Part shown: in pieces, positions 47,254-57,968 of the stretch | Position numbering within the stretch: the first letter of the stretch is position 1 | How the letters are laid out: each line of letters begins with the position of its first letter | Assembly: GCA_029227035.1 (NCBI GenBank) | Contig: JAQXZD010000091.1 | Span: 1-64,000 of the forward strand | Direction of reading: 5' to 3' | From: Lachnospiraceae bacterium | Lineage (GTDB): Bacteria > Bacillota > Clostridia > Lachnospirales > Lachnospiraceae | Length of the DNA: 64,000 nucleotides | Notes under the pieces: generated by a model | Seen by the model: the letters and a program-made list of their open reading frames with translations, nothing else | What the model was told of the DNA's origin: nothing | Database searches by the model: none | Translations under genes and position numbers: made by a program

Positions 47254-48738
47254 TTATGCAAAAGGATTCTCCGTCGGATATCTCATTTCCTTCGGCTGGT
47301 TATAGTTGATTTCTTCCACCGGCACTCCAATATAACGGAATACATCAAACAATGCTTTTCCGTAATGTCCGAAAGCAACCGCTCCATGATGCGGATAGTT
47401 CTTCTGGATCAGCACATGGCGGTAGAACCTGCCCATCTCCGGAATCGCAAATACACCGATGGCACCAAAGGAACGTGTTGCCACAGGCAATACCTCACCC
47501 TGTGCCACATAAGCGCGCAGAATATTATCCGATGTTGACTGCAGACGGAAAAAGGTGATGTCCCCAGGAACAATATCGCCCTCCAGCGTTCCGTTGGTCA
47601 CTTCTTCCGGAAGACTTCTTGCCATAATCATCTGATTTTTCATCTCACAGGAAGTCAGCTTTCCGGAGCAGGTATTTCCACAATGGAAGCCCATAAAGGT
47701 ATCCGTATGACTGTAATCAAATTTTCCTTTGATGGATTCCTCGTACATATCCTTCGGAACCGAATTATTGATGTCCAAAAGTGTCACGGCATCTTCGCTG
47801 ACACAGGTTCCGATAAACTCGCTGAGCGCTCCATAGATGTCCACCTCACAGGAAACCGGAATTCCCCGCCCGGTCAGGCGGCTGTTGACATAACAAGGAA
47901 CAAACCCGAACTGTGTCTGGAATGCCGGCCAGCATTTTCCCGCAATTGCAACGTATTTGCGGTATCCTCTGTGCTCCTCTACCCAGTCTGTCAATGTCAG
48001 TTCATACTGTGCCAGCTTCTCCAGAATCTCCGGCTTTTTGTTTCCTGCCCCAAGCTCCCGCTCCATATCTGCCACAACTTCCGGAATTCTTGCATCCCCT
48101 GCATGCTTATTGAATGCCTCGAACAGATCCAGGTCGGAATTTTCTTCAATCTCCACGCCCAGCTTGTAAAGCTGTTGTATCGGCGCATTGCATGCCATAA
48201 AATTAAGAGGTCTTGGACCGAAGGAAATAATCTTCAATTCCGACAGGCCGAGAATGGTTCTCGCAACCGGCAGGAATTCATGGATCATATCCGCACAGTC
48301 CTCTGCATCCCCTACCGGATATTCCGGGATATAGGCATTGACGTTTCGAAGCTTCAAATTATAGCTGGCATTTAACATACCGCAATATGCATCACCGCGC
48401 CCCTGTACCAGATTATCCTGTGTCTCCTCTGCTGCCGCAACAAACATTTTCGGTCCGTCAAAATGCTTTGCCAGCAATGTCTCCGAGATTTCCGGTCCGA
48501 AATTGCCCAGATACACACAAAGCGCGTTACAGCCGGCCGCCTTAATATCCGAAAGTGCCTGCACCATATGGATTTCACTCTCCACAATGCAGACCGGACA
48601 TTCATAGATGTCCTCTGCGCCATATTTTTTTGTATAAGCTTCCACCAGAGCCTTTCTCCTGTTTACGGACAAAGATTCCGGAAAACAATCACGGCTCACT
48701 GCCACAATACCAACTTTTATTTTTGGAATGTTATTCAT
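47254..48738 (-). CDS. L-fucose/arabinose isomerase-family protein, possible pentose isomerase
   Basis: FucI-like fold sequence; candidate metal ligands E and D spaced 24 residues apart in CEVDIYGALSEFIGTCVSEDAVTLLDI. Confidence 0.82.
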   Translation of the reverse strand: MNNIPKIKVGIVAVSRDCFPESLSVNRRKALVEAYTKKYGAEDIYECPVCIVESEIHMVQALSDIKAAGCNALCVYLGNFGPEISETLLAKHFDGPKMFVAAAEETQDNLVQGRGDAYCGMLNASYNLKLRNVNAYIPEYPVGDAEDCADMIHEFLPVARTILGLSELKIISFGPRPLNFMACNAPIQQLYKLGVEIEENSDLDLFEAFNKHAGDARIPEVVADMERELGAGNKKPEILEKLAQYELTLTDWVEEHRGYRKYVAIAGKCWPAFQTQFGFVPCYVNSRLTGRGIPVSCEVDIYGALSEFIGTCVSEDAVTLLDINNSVPKDMYEESIKGKFDYSHTDTFMGFHCGNTCSGKLTSCEMKNQMIMARSLPEEVTNGTLEGDIVPGDITFFRLQSTSDNILRAYVAQGEVLPVATRSFGAIGVFAIPEMGRFYRHVLIQKNYPHHGAVAFGHYGKALFDVFRYIGVPVEEINYNQPKEMRYPTENPFA

Positions 48739-48762
48739 ATTATGTCCCTCCGATATTCTTTT

Positions 48763-49386
48763 TTATTTTTCGCTCACATCCAGATTTTTGCCTTTTAATC
48801 CGATAAAACTTCCCTCCGGAAGTCCTCCGTCTTTGTGCCCGATCAGCCACTTGTTCACCGCCGCCAGCAATGCGTCCTCACCGTCTGCATGCTTCTTCTT
48901 AAGCGGATAATTGGTTCCTTCCGGAAGAATGACCGCAACCTGAAATCCTTCCTGATTTACATGACACGGTGCATAGTGCAAAGTCGTGGCATAGATTTCC
49001 ACCGCCGTTTTCGCCGGTATCCGAAATGCCTCCATTTTGGAAGTATCATATGTAAAATCTTTTTCAACATCCGTCTCCAGTCCAAGAATCAGAATTGCAT
49101 CCGTGACCGCCACATTAATCTCCGAACTTCTGTGGTACTCCACTGCATTCAAGAGCTGATTATGCCCGTTACAGTATCCTATCTGAATCGGCATCTCGCC
49201 GAAGCACACGCTTTTTATCTCCTCTGCCACCGGCAGTGCCATGAGTTTCTCTTCACAAGGCTCGTATACCACACCCTCCGGCACCGGTGTCTCCTTCATC
49301 GCCTCTGTCAAACCGGAAAAATCAACCTGATCTATAACTCTTCCATATTTCTGAAAACGAACGTCACTCACATCATAAATTTCCAT
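48763..49386 (-). CDS. DUF4867 family protein
   Basis: Start MEIYDVSDVRFQKYGRVI; cupin-like sequence; neighbour of FucI-like isomerase and xylulokinase. Confidence 0.7.
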   Translation of the reverse strand: MEIYDVSDVRFQKYGRVIDQVDFSGLTEAMKETPVPEGVVYEPCEEKLMALPVAEEIKSVCFGEMPIQIGYCNGHNQLLNAVEYHRSSEINVAVTDAILILGLETDVEKDFTYDTSKMEAFRIPAKTAVEIYATTLHYAPCHVNQEGFQVAVILPEGTNYPLKKKHADGEDALLAAVNKWLIGHKDGGLPEGSFIGLKGKNLDVSEK

Positions 49387-49402
49387 ACGCTCTCCTCTCT
49401 TC

Positions 49403-50872
49403 TCATACAATCTCATCAAACAGCTCTCTGCATGCCGGATAGATTTTTCTGAATTTCTGATAACAAGCCTCGTATTTTTCCACAAGCTCCGGTTCCGGCT
49501 CGACGGTCTCCACTACTTTTACAATCTGCTTTGCGGCCGCCTCCACGTTCTCATACGCCTCACATGCCACCGCCGCCAGCATTGCTCCGCCAAGGGAAGG
49601 TCCTTCCTCCGTCTCTAATATATCCACCTTCAGATTCAATACATTTGCGATAATTTTTCTCCACAACGGACTTTTTGCACCACCGCCGCAGATTTTTGTC
49701 CGCTCAATCCGTATTCCCAAGGATTTCGCCACCTCAAGGGAATCCCTGAGTGCGAATGCCACGCCCTCCAGCACGGCCTGCGTCATATCCGCGCGGGTGG
49801 TATCCATTGTCATTCCGATAAACGTTGCCCTCGCATTCGGATTATTATACGGGGAACGCTCTCCCATCAGATACGGCAGATAAAATACATGATTTTCGCC
49901 CAGCTTTTGAATGGACTCCTGCTCTTTCCGGTAATCCTTTGTTCCGATAATCTCATCCATCCACCATTTATTGAAGGATGCGGCACTCAGCATGCAGCCC
50001 ATCAGGTGATATGAATGATTCGCGTCACAAAATGCATGCAATGCATTATTCCTGTCAACTCTGAATTCTGCCGAAGAGATAAAAACCGTTCCGCTTGTTC
50101 CCAGCGAAATGTTACAGTTTCCATCTCCGACCGCACCTGCGGCAACTGCCGCCGCCGCATTATCTCCGGCTCCCGCTGCAACCTTCACAGTCTCCGGAAT
50201 TCCAAGTGTCCTTGCAATGTCCGGGAGAACGGTTCCCACACACTCATCACTTTCATAGAGCTTTGGCAAAAGCTCCTCCGTAATCCCGCAGAGATCACAC
50301 ATCTCCTTCGACCAGCGACGGTTCTTCACATCCAAAAGCAGCATTCCCGACGCATCCGACACATCTGTGCAGTGTACTCCGGTCAACCGGTATGCAAGAT
50401 AGTCTTTCGGCAGCATAATCTTTCGGATTCTTGCGAAATTCTCCGGCTCATGCTTTTTCACCCAGAGCAGTTTTGGTGCGGTGAATCCGGTAAATGCAAT
50501 ATTTGCCGTATACCCGGAAATCGTTTCTTTGCCGATTTCCCCATTTAAATATTCACACTCCTGCGCCGTCCTGCCGTCGTTCCAGAGAATCGCCGGACGA
50601 ATCACTTCATCCTTCTCATCCAGTATCACCAGTCCATGCATCTGCCCCCCGAAGCTGATTCCCGCAACTGCTTCTTTGTCTGCGCCCTCCAGCAATTCCC
50701 GGAGTCCAAGCATGGTCTCGTTATACCAGTCCTCCGGTCTCTGCTCTGACCAGCCCGGTTTCGGGAAATACAAAGGATACTCCCTTGTCACCACATTTTT
50801 TACGGTTCCATCTTCTTCCATCAATAAGAGTTTTACCGAAGATGTTCCCAGATCAATTCCGATATATAACAT
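49403..50872 (-). CDS. xylB: xylulokinase (FGGY family)
   Basis: MLYIGIDLGTSSVKLLLMEEDG, GISFGGQMHGLVIL, AAGAGDNAAAAVAAGAVGDGNCNISLGTSG. Confidence 0.93.
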   Translation of the reverse strand: MLYIGIDLGTSSVKLLLMEEDGTVKNVVTREYPLYFPKPGWSEQRPEDWYNETMLGLRELLEGADKEAVAGISFGGQMHGLVILDEKDEVIRPAILWNDGRTAQECEYLNGEIGKETISGYTANIAFTGFTAPKLLWVKKHEPENFARIRKIMLPKDYLAYRLTGVHCTDVSDASGMLLLDVKNRRWSKEMCDLCGITEELLPKLYESDECVGTVLPDIARTLGIPETVKVAAGAGDNAAAAVAAGAVGDGNCNISLGTSGTVFISSAEFRVDRNNALHAFCDANHSYHLMGCMLSAASFNKWWMDEIIGTKDYRKEQESIQKLGENHVFYLPYLMGERSPYNNPNARATFIGMTMDTTRADMTQAVLEGVAFALRDSLEVAKSLGIRIERTKICGGGAKSPLWRKIIANVLNLKVDILETEEGPSLGGAMLAAVACEAYENVEAAAKQIVKVVETVEPEPELVEKYEACYQKFRKIYPACRELFDEIV

Positions 50873-50903
50873 ATGCTCCTCCTGAAGTTTTCCTCTTCGA
50901 AAA

Positions 50904-51557
50904 CTACTCTCCAAAGACAGCTCTGTAATCCGCCTGAAACTTCGCAATTCCCTGATCCGTCAGCGGATGCTTTGTCATCTGCTCAATTACATGATACGGC
51001 ACCGTTGCAATGTCGGCTCCTGCAAGTGCACAATCCGTAACATGAATTGTATTGCGGATGGACGCTGCGATAATCTCTGTCTCATATCCGTAAATGTCAA
51101 ATATCTGTGCAATAGTCTGAATCAGTTCAATTCCCGGCTGGCTGATGTCATCCAGTCTGCCCAAAAACGGAGAGACATAAGTTGCGCCTGCCTCTGCTGC
51201 CAAAAGTGCCTGATTCGCGGAAAAGATTAAGGTAACATTTGTCTTAATGCCTTCCTTTGCCAATACCTTGACCGCCTTTAATCCTTCCACCGTCATCGGA
51301 ATCTTAACCACCATGTTCGGATGGATTGCTGCAATCTCGCGTCCCTCTTTGATCATTCCCTCTGCATCAACTGTGGTTGCTTTGACCTCTCCACTGATCG
51401 GACCGTCCACAATGGAAGTGATTTCCCGGATTACCTCTCCGAAATCCCTGCCCTCTTTTGCAATCAGGGATGGGTTTGTGGTAACTCCGCAGATTACTCC
51501 CATATCATTTGCCTTTTTAATGTCTTCAACGTTAGCCGTATCAATAAAAAATTTCAT
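50904..51557 (-). CDS. fsa: transaldolase / fructose-6-phosphate aldolase (TalC/Fsa type)
   Basis: [55 protein letters not shown]. Confidence 0.94.
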   Translation of the reverse strand: MKFFIDTANVEDIKKANDMGVICGVTTNPSLIAKEGRDFGEVIREITSIVDGPISGEVKATTVDAEGMIKEGREIAAIHPNMVVKIPMTVEGLKAVKVLAKEGIKTNVTLIFSANQALLAAEAGATYVSPFLGRLDDISQPGIELIQTIAQIFDIYGYETEIIAASIRNTIHVTDCALAGADIATVPYHVIEQMTKHPLTDQGIAKFQADYRAVFGE

Positions 51558-51573
51558 TGTTGTGTCTCCTTCC

Positions 51574-53625
51574 TTACTCTACAATCAACCGGATATCCCT
51601 TGAGGAACTGCCAACCGCCCACACGGTATCCTCCGGCAGTTCTTCCAGCGTAACGGTTACTTCTGCCGCTTCGCCTGCTTTTATAAACACTTTCTCAAAA
51701 CCTTTCAGTTCCTGTACATACCGGGAATCCTTACTTCTTTCATATACCTGAACCACTTCCGCTCCATCATACTGTCCGACATTTTTTACGGTGCAGATGA
51801 GCTTCTTCTGCTCCCTGTCAAGCCATGCATTCTCATAGGAAAAAATCGTATAGGATAATCCGTGCCCGAAGCAAAATGCCGGTGCGACATCATATTTGTC
51901 ATTATAGCGATAGCCCACGTAAAAGCCCTCGCTATATGCCACACTCTTTCCTCCCGGAAACTCTCCCAGTGCATGCGCTGAACAATCCATATGGTTTTTG
52001 TAAAAAGTCTCCGGCAATTTTCCGGACGGGTTTATCTCTCCAAACAGTACTTCCGCCAGTGCGTTTCCGCCCTCCATTCCTGCATACCAGCCCCAGACCA
52101 GTGTATATACCTGCTCAATCCATGCCGTCATATCCACCGGACTTCCTCCGATCATAACGACAATCATATCCGGTTTTACCAGAAGCAGCTCCTTGATAAG
52201 AAGATCCTGTTCATAAGGAAGCTTCATATTCTCCCTGTCATTTCCTTCGCTGTCATGATCATGATTTAACCCGCCGATATAGATGACCGTGTCATATTCT
52301 GCCGCAAGGGAAACCGCCTCTCTGCGAAGCTGATCCCTTTTCTCTTCCAGACTTTGGTTCCCGGCTTCCGCAGTCTTTGTACTTCCGCCGCCGTTCTCCA
52401 GACTTCTCTCCTGCCAGTTGGTATCCTGCTCTTCCTGCTTTTCTTCCCGGCAGTATCCCTGCGCATAGGCAACCTCTGCATTGCCGCCCAGATGTGTCTT
52501 TATGCCCATCAGCGGCGAAATCTCATACAAGGCCTTGATTTCTGCGCTTCCACCTCCGTTTGAGTGGATACACTCTGCATTTTCTCCAATCAGAAGCACT
52601 CTTTTTGTATCCTCTTTTTTAAGAGGCAGCAGTCCCTCTTCATTCTTTAACAGAACTACTGACTCCCTTGCCACATCCAGTGCCTTTGCCCGATGTTCCG
52701 GCGTATTGTATGCTCCGCTCTTTCGCTCTTTGTCAAACATATGCAGCTTTATCATCAGCTTTAAAATGCGAAGCACTTTTTCGTCAACGACGCTCTCTTC
52801 GATTTCTCCGTCTTCGATTTTTTTCTTCAGCGGCTCTGCCATATAATACTGATCAAAGTCCGGTGTGACGGACATCTCAATATCCAACTGGGACAGCGCG
52901 GCCTTCTCTGTATCATGAACCGCTCCCCAGTCCGAAATCACCACGCCGTCATATTCCCACTCTTTCCGCAGAACCTGATTCAAAAGGAAATCGTTCTGGC
53001 AGCAGTGCTCACCGTACAGCAGATTGTATGCACCCATAATCGTATAGGAGCCGCCCTTTTTCACTGCATCGTAAAATGCCGGAAGATAGATTTCCCGAAG
53101 CACTTCTTCGTCAATCTCCACCTCTACCCACAGGCGCTCCGTCTCCTGATTGTTTGCCGCAAAGTGCTTCACGCATGCTGCCACATCCCAGTTCTGTACT
53201 CCCCGGATAAATGGTGCCGCAAGCTCTCCCGTCAGATAAGGATCTTCGCTGAAATACTCAAAATTCCGTCCGCACAGAGGGCTTCTCTTGATATTGACTC
53301 CCGGCGCCAGAATTACATCTTTTCCGCGGCCTCTTGCTTCCTCTCCCAGCACACTTCCCATCTCATAGGCAAGGTTTCTGTTCCAGGTTGCCGCAAGTGC
53401 ACTGTTGCACGGAAGATAGGTCACATAATCATCCGTATGGTCAATCGTCTTCCAGTTGTCCGGCTCAAACTCCTGCCTGACTCCCATGGGACCGTCCGAC
53501 ATCTTGAGGGGCGGAATTCCCAGTCTTTTCACCCCGGCGGTCTGAAAAAGCTGTGCCCCGTGAATCATTCCGATTTTTTCATCCAATGTAAGCTGCTTTA
53601 AAATTTCTTCGGCCTGTTTCTGCAT
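51574..53625 (-). CDS. glycoside hydrolase family 3 beta-glucosidase-like, no signal peptide
   Basis: [47 protein letters not shown]-terminal FnIII-like. Confidence 0.93.
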   Translation of the reverse strand: MQKQAEEILKQLTLDEKIGMIHGAQLFQTAGVKRLGIPPLKMSDGPMGVRQEFEPDNWKTIDHTDDYVTYLPCNSALAATWNRNLAYEMGSVLGEEARGRGKDVILAPGVNIKRSPLCGRNFEYFSEDPYLTGELAAPFIRGVQNWDVAACVKHFAANNQETERLWVEVEIDEEVLREIYLPAFYDAVKKGGSYTIMGAYNLLYGEHCCQNDFLLNQVLRKEWEYDGVVISDWGAVHDTEKAALSQLDIEMSVTPDFDQYYMAEPLKKKIEDGEIEESVVDEKVLRILKLMIKLHMFDKERKSGAYNTPEHRAKALDVARESVVLLKNEEGLLPLKKEDTKRVLLIGENAECIHSNGGGSAEIKALYEISPLMGIKTHLGGNAEVAYAQGYCREEKQEEQDTNWQERSLENGGGSTKTAEAGNQSLEEKRDQLRREAVSLAAEYDTVIYIGGLNHDHDSEGNDRENMKLPYEQDLLIKELLLVKPDMIVVMIGGSPVDMTAWIEQVYTLVWGWYAGMEGGNALAEVLFGEINPSGKLPETFYKNHMDCSAHALGEFPGGKSVAYSEGFYVGYRYNDKYDVAPAFCFGHGLSYTIFSYENAWLDREQKKLICTVKNVGQYDGAEVVQVYERSKDSRYVQELKGFEKVFIKAGEAAEVTVTLEELPEDTVWAVGSSSRDIRLIVE

Positions 53626-53637
53626 TGTCTCACCTCA

Positions 53638-55971
53638 CTACCACTCACAAATCACTTCCGCTGCCGGATCTTTCACTACAACAAGAGTGTTTTTGCCATC
53701 TGCAACAATCTCCGCACCTGACACGCTCTTAAGTTCCCGGTTCATAAAGCGGATTTCATATGGTATCTCTGTCTTAGCTTTGCATATGGTCTTTCCGTCT
53801 TTCTCTTCCACCACAATCTGCATAATTTCTTTTCCGTCTTCATAAACGGTGGTCTCTGCCCGCTCCTGAAGCTCGTATACTCTCAGCTCCAGACCGTCTG
53901 CATAAAAATCATCTGCATGCTTTAACTTCCCGCAGACCGGAAGAATCGTATTCTCCCGTACCCACAGCGGGATGGACATGTATCCATGCTTCTCATTTCT
54001 CCAGATTTTTCCCTCTGTCACCTCACCGGTAAAATAGTTGGTCCAGGTGCCCTCCGGCAGATAATAAGAAGCTTCTCCTCTATCGTTAAAAATCGGTGCC
54101 ACCAGAAGCTTTTCTCCAAGCATATACTGACGGTCCAGATAGAGACAATTCATGTCTTTTTCATACTCCAGAACCATGCTCCGCATCATTGGAATTCCGC
54201 TTCTGGATGTTTCATATGCGCTGCTGTACAGATACGGAAGCAAAAAGAGCTTCAGTTTTGTAAAGAATCTCACAACCTCTACCGCTTCGTCATCATAAGC
54301 CCACGGCACACGGTAAGAGGTACTTCCGTGCAGACGGCTGTGTGTGGATAACAGTCCGAATGCCGCCCAGCGTTTGTACACATCCGGTGTGGAAGTGCTC
54401 TCGAATCCTCCGATATCATGGCTCCAATATCCGAAACCGGACATGGTAAGGGATAATCCTCCCCGGATGCTTTCCGCCATTGCCTCGTAATTCGACCAGC
54501 AGTCTCCGCCCCAGTGTACCGGGAATTTCTGTCCTCCGACGGTCGCAGAACGTGCAAACAGAACCGCATCGTCCTTTCCTCTTTTTCTCTGTAAAAGTTC
54601 ATAGACCGTCTTGTTGTACAGATATGTATAGTAATTGTGCATTTTCATTGGATCCGAGCCATCATAATAGACCACATCTTCCGTCGGAATTCTCTCTCCG
54701 AAATCCGTCTTAAAGCAATCCACTCCCATATCCAAAAGCACTTCCAGTTTATCCTGAAACCACTTACATGCATCCGGATTGGTAAAATCCACCAGTGCCA
54801 TGCCCGGCTGCCACATATCCCACTGCCATACGTCTCCGTTTGTCCGCTTAACGAAATAGCCTTTTTCCATTCCCTCTCTGAACAAAACGGACTCCTGCGC
54901 AATGTAAGAGTTAATCCAGACACAGATCTTAAGTCCCTTTGCCTTGATTCTTTGCAGCATCCCCTTCGGATCCGGGAATACTCTGTTGTCCCAGACAAAA
55001 TCGCTCCAATGAAACTCTTTCATCCAGAAGCAGTCAAAATGAAATACCTGCAGCGGAATGCCGCGCTCTTCCATCCCGTCAATAAAGCTCATAACCGTTT
55101 CTTCATCATAATTGGTGGTAAAGGATGTGGAAAGCCACAGACCGAAAGTCCACTGCGGCGGCAGTGACGGTTTTCCGGTCATATCCGTATAGCGCATCAG
55201 CACTTCCTTCATTGTCGGTCCGTTGATGACATAGTAATCCAAAGACTCTCCCGGAACGGAAAATTCCACTTTAGATACCTGCTCTGTTCCGATTTCAAAC
55301 GAGACCTTTTCCGGATGATTGACAAATACACCGTATCCCCTGTTGGTGAGATAAAACGGGATATTCTTATAAGACTGGTAGGTACTGGTTCCTCCGTCTT
55401 CATTCCAGATATCCACACTCTGTCCGTTCTTTGCAAAAGCGGTAAACCGTTCTCCCAGACCGTATACGATTTCTCCCACCGATAAAGAGAGCTCCTGTCT
55501 CATAAAAGCATCCGCACTTCCCTTATCATAGGCATAGCCTTTCCAATCGGTCTTCATATACGCCAGATCCCTGCCGCTGCTTTTTGTAACAGCCTCTCCG
55601 TTTCTCTCATAGGTCATACTCCAGTTTTCTTTTGTGATAACCAGAGATAAGGTGCCGCTTGTCACGCGAATCTGTTCTTCGTTGTCTTCCACTTCCAGAT
55701 TCACATTCTCTTCCGTCTCCAGCTCAAAATCCGGTCCTTTTTTCTGCACACCAAGATGATGGTATGTCCTGACTCTAAGGATTTCCGGTGCCGGAGAAGT
55801 AACCTCTATGGTAAGATTGATTCCGCCTAAAGTATCTCCTCTGTACTGTATTCTTGAAGTCGGAGCCAGAATTGTCACTTTCTTGTCTTCTTTTTTCAGA
55901 AAATAAACCTGCTGTGGTGCAAAGCACTCGCATCCTTCTTTCTGTAACCAGCATCCGTTTCCAAATTTCAT
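53638..55971 (-). CDS. glycoside hydrolase family 31 alpha-xylosidase (YicI type), no signal peptide
   Basis: KTDFGERIPTEDVVYYDGSDPMKMHNYYTYLYNKTVYE, LSMSGFGYWSHDIGGF-type block (LTMSGFGYWSHDIGGFES). Confidence 0.95.
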   Translation of the reverse strand: MKFGNGCWLQKEGCECFAPQQVYFLKKEDKKVTILAPTSRIQYRGDTLGGINLTIEVTSPAPEILRVRTYHHLGVQKKGPDFELETEENVNLEVEDNEEQIRVTSGTLSLVITKENWSMTYERNGEAVTKSSGRDLAYMKTDWKGYAYDKGSADAFMRQELSLSVGEIVYGLGERFTAFAKNGQSVDIWNEDGGTSTYQSYKNIPFYLTNRGYGVFVNHPEKVSFEIGTEQVSKVEFSVPGESLDYYVINGPTMKEVLMRYTDMTGKPSLPPQWTFGLWLSTSFTTNYDEETVMSFIDGMEERGIPLQVFHFDCFWMKEFHWSDFVWDNRVFPDPKGMLQRIKAKGLKICVWINSYIAQESVLFREGMEKGYFVKRTNGDVWQWDMWQPGMALVDFTNPDACKWFQDKLEVLLDMGVDCFKTDFGERIPTEDVVYYDGSDPMKMHNYYTYLYNKTVYELLQRKRGKDDAVLFARSATVGGQKFPVHWGGDCWSNYEAMAESIRGGLSLTMSGFGYWSHDIGGFESTSTPDVYKRWAAFGLLSTHSRLHGSTSYRVPWAYDDEAVEVVRFFTKLKLFLLPYLYSSAYETSRSGIPMMRSMVLEYEKDMNCLYLDRQYMLGEKLLVAPIFNDRGEASYYLPEGTWTNYFTGEVTEGKIWRNEKHGYMSIPLWVRENTILPVCGKLKHADDFYADGLELRVYELQERAETTVYEDGKEIMQIVVEEKDGKTICKAKTEIPYEIRFMNRELKSVSGAEIVADGKNTLVVVKDPAAEVICEW

Positions 55972-56158
55972 ACACTTTCCCTCCTTATTAGCTATCTTTT
56001 GGCTTAGTATACCTCTTCCGTTCCCTCATTCCTACTGGTAAAATTCAAGACAAAACACACAAATAATTAGAGAATTATGTCTTCCACTGGATTTTTTTCT
56101 CCCCTCAGCTATAATATACAGACGGATATCACAGATGATTTGGAGATGAGGACAGGCA

Positions 56159-57943
56159 ATGAAACAGGGCAGTCACCGGGGAATCAAAGCCCCAAAGGTC
56201 AAATTACAGATTTTACGCATTTTTTTCCTTGCAATACTGATTCCGATTCTGGTACTCGGCATTTTTTCCATTCTCCATGTCCGTAACCAGATGGCGGAAC
56301 ACTATGACTCACAGGTAAAAGCGGACGGACTGCGCGTCAATTCCATCCTGTTCGATATCACCACCTCCATTTATACTTCCTCAGAATCCATCGCCGGCAA
56401 CAAGAGAAATCTTGCCCTTTTCGGCTCTGAATACACAGATGTCAGCGATAAGCAGGATTATCTCGAATTATGTGAGGAACTTTCTTCCTTTACCAAAAGC
56501 ACCGCTTCCATTTCCTCATTGCATATATACACCACCAATCCGAATATTCCGGTTAACAGTTTTATTTCCACCATATCGGACAATCCGGATGAGGAATGGT
56601 ATCAAAAAATCGGAACGCACTGGGCCACTTGGACCACACTTTCCAAAACCGACTCCCTTGGGAAAGAGCATTACGAGCTAGCCCTGATCCGGCGGCTTGG
56701 AATTGTCTCCAAGGATTACCGGGCGTATCTGGTCATAAACCTGGACAACAATTATTTAAAAAACCGTATTGAACAGAATCGTTACCCGGTCATCGCCTGT
56801 GTGGATAACGGACCTGCTTTTTACGCCTCCAACACTTCCCTGTTGCAGAAAAAAATGCCGTTTCCTGATGATTTTGAAGGTTCTTTTTATAAATACACCG
56901 GTTCCCTTTCGGTTGACGGCAAAGAGAGTCTGTCCAACATCATCTCTTTCCGGCCTTATAAGACAGATAATATGTTTTATATCTGTGTGCACGATTCCTC
57001 TGCCTACGCAAGTATCAACCGGATGACCGGTCTGTACCTGTTTATCATACTGATTGCAACGCTGGTGCCTTCCTGCATCATATTCGTGTTTTCATCTTAT
57101 TTCAGTAACCGTATCACAACGCTCAAGACCGCCATGCATCAGGCGCGCATGGGCGATTACAATATCATCGACCATTTTAAGGGAGATGACGAGCTGAGTG
57201 AAACCTTTACGGATTTGAAGGCAACCGTTGAAAAAATTCATGAGAAAGAAGCCAGATATTATGAGGCGCAGCTTACCGAGCAACAGTTGATTAACCGGCA
57301 GCAGCAGATGGAGTTTGAGATGCTGGCAAGCCAGATTAATCCGCATTTTCTGTATAACACCCTGGAAACCATCCGTATGCAGGCATTGGCAAACGGAAAC
57401 AGGGATGTGGCAACCTCCATCAAACTGCTTGGAAAATCCATGCATTATGTTCTGGAAAATACCGGCACAAGCTCAACCACCCTTGCCAAAGAACTGGATT
57501 ACATAAAGACCTATCTGGCCATCCAGAATCTGCGGTTTGGGGATCGCGTAAATGCCACCCTCACCGTACAGGAAGGTCTGGACACCGACAACTTAAAAAT
57601 GCTTCCTCTCCTGCTGCAGCCCATTGTGGAAAATGCGATTGTGCACGGACTGGAAAGTGTCGAGCAGAACGGGCATATCCTGATTGATGTCAGCACCTCC
57701 GGCTCGGATCTGGTTATCACAATAAAGGATAACGGACCGGGAATGGATGAGACCACTCTGGAGAATCTGAAGCAGCATATTGCCAACCACGATCCGCATG
57801 ACACAAGAAGCATCGGTCTTTATAATATCAACCAGAGAATTCACCTGTTATACGGAGAGAATTACGGTCTTGACATCACCAGTTCCCCGGGTTTGGGAAC
57901 CACCGTTACGTTGTGCATTCCGCAAACGTATCAGCAGATATAA
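56159..57943 (+). CDS. YesM-like sensor histidine kinase
   Basis: Two TM, HAMP, LASQINPHFLYNTLETIRMQA, PIVENAIVHGLE, DNGPGMD, IGLYNINQRIHLLYG. Confidence 0.94.
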   Translation: MKQGSHRGIKAPKVKLQILRIFFLAILIPILVLGIFSILHVRNQMAEHYDSQVKADGLRVNSILFDITTSIYTSSESIAGNKRNLALFGSEYTDVSDKQDYLELCEELSSFTKSTASISSLHIYTTNPNIPVNSFISTISDNPDEEWYQKIGTHWATWTTLSKTDSLGKEHYELALIRRLGIVSKDYRAYLVINLDNNYLKNRIEQNRYPVIACVDNGPAFYASNTSLLQKKMPFPDDFEGSFYKYTGSLSVDGKESLSNIISFRPYKTDNMFYICVHDSSAYASINRMTGLYLFIILIATLVPSCIIFVFSSYFSNRITTLKTAMHQARMGDYNIIDHFKGDDELSETFTDLKATVEKIHEKEARYYEAQLTEQQLINRQQQMEFEMLASQINPHFLYNTLETIRMQALANGNRDVATSIKLLGKSMHYVLENTGTSSTTLAKELDYIKTYLAIQNLRFGDRVNATLTVQEGLDTDNLKMLPLLLQPIVENAIVHGLESVEQNGHILIDVSTSGSDLVITIKDNGPGMDETTLENLKQHIANHDPHDTRSIGLYNINQRIHLLYGENYGLDITSSPGLGTTVTLCIPQTYQQI

Positions 57944-57968
57944 CCGCCGTTAGAAGAAAGGATACCTT

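Noticed and set aside
49387-49485. Extended N-terminus of DUF4867 ORF
   Set aside because: Overlaps the xylulokinase 3' end; MEIYDVS start has a proper RBS position.
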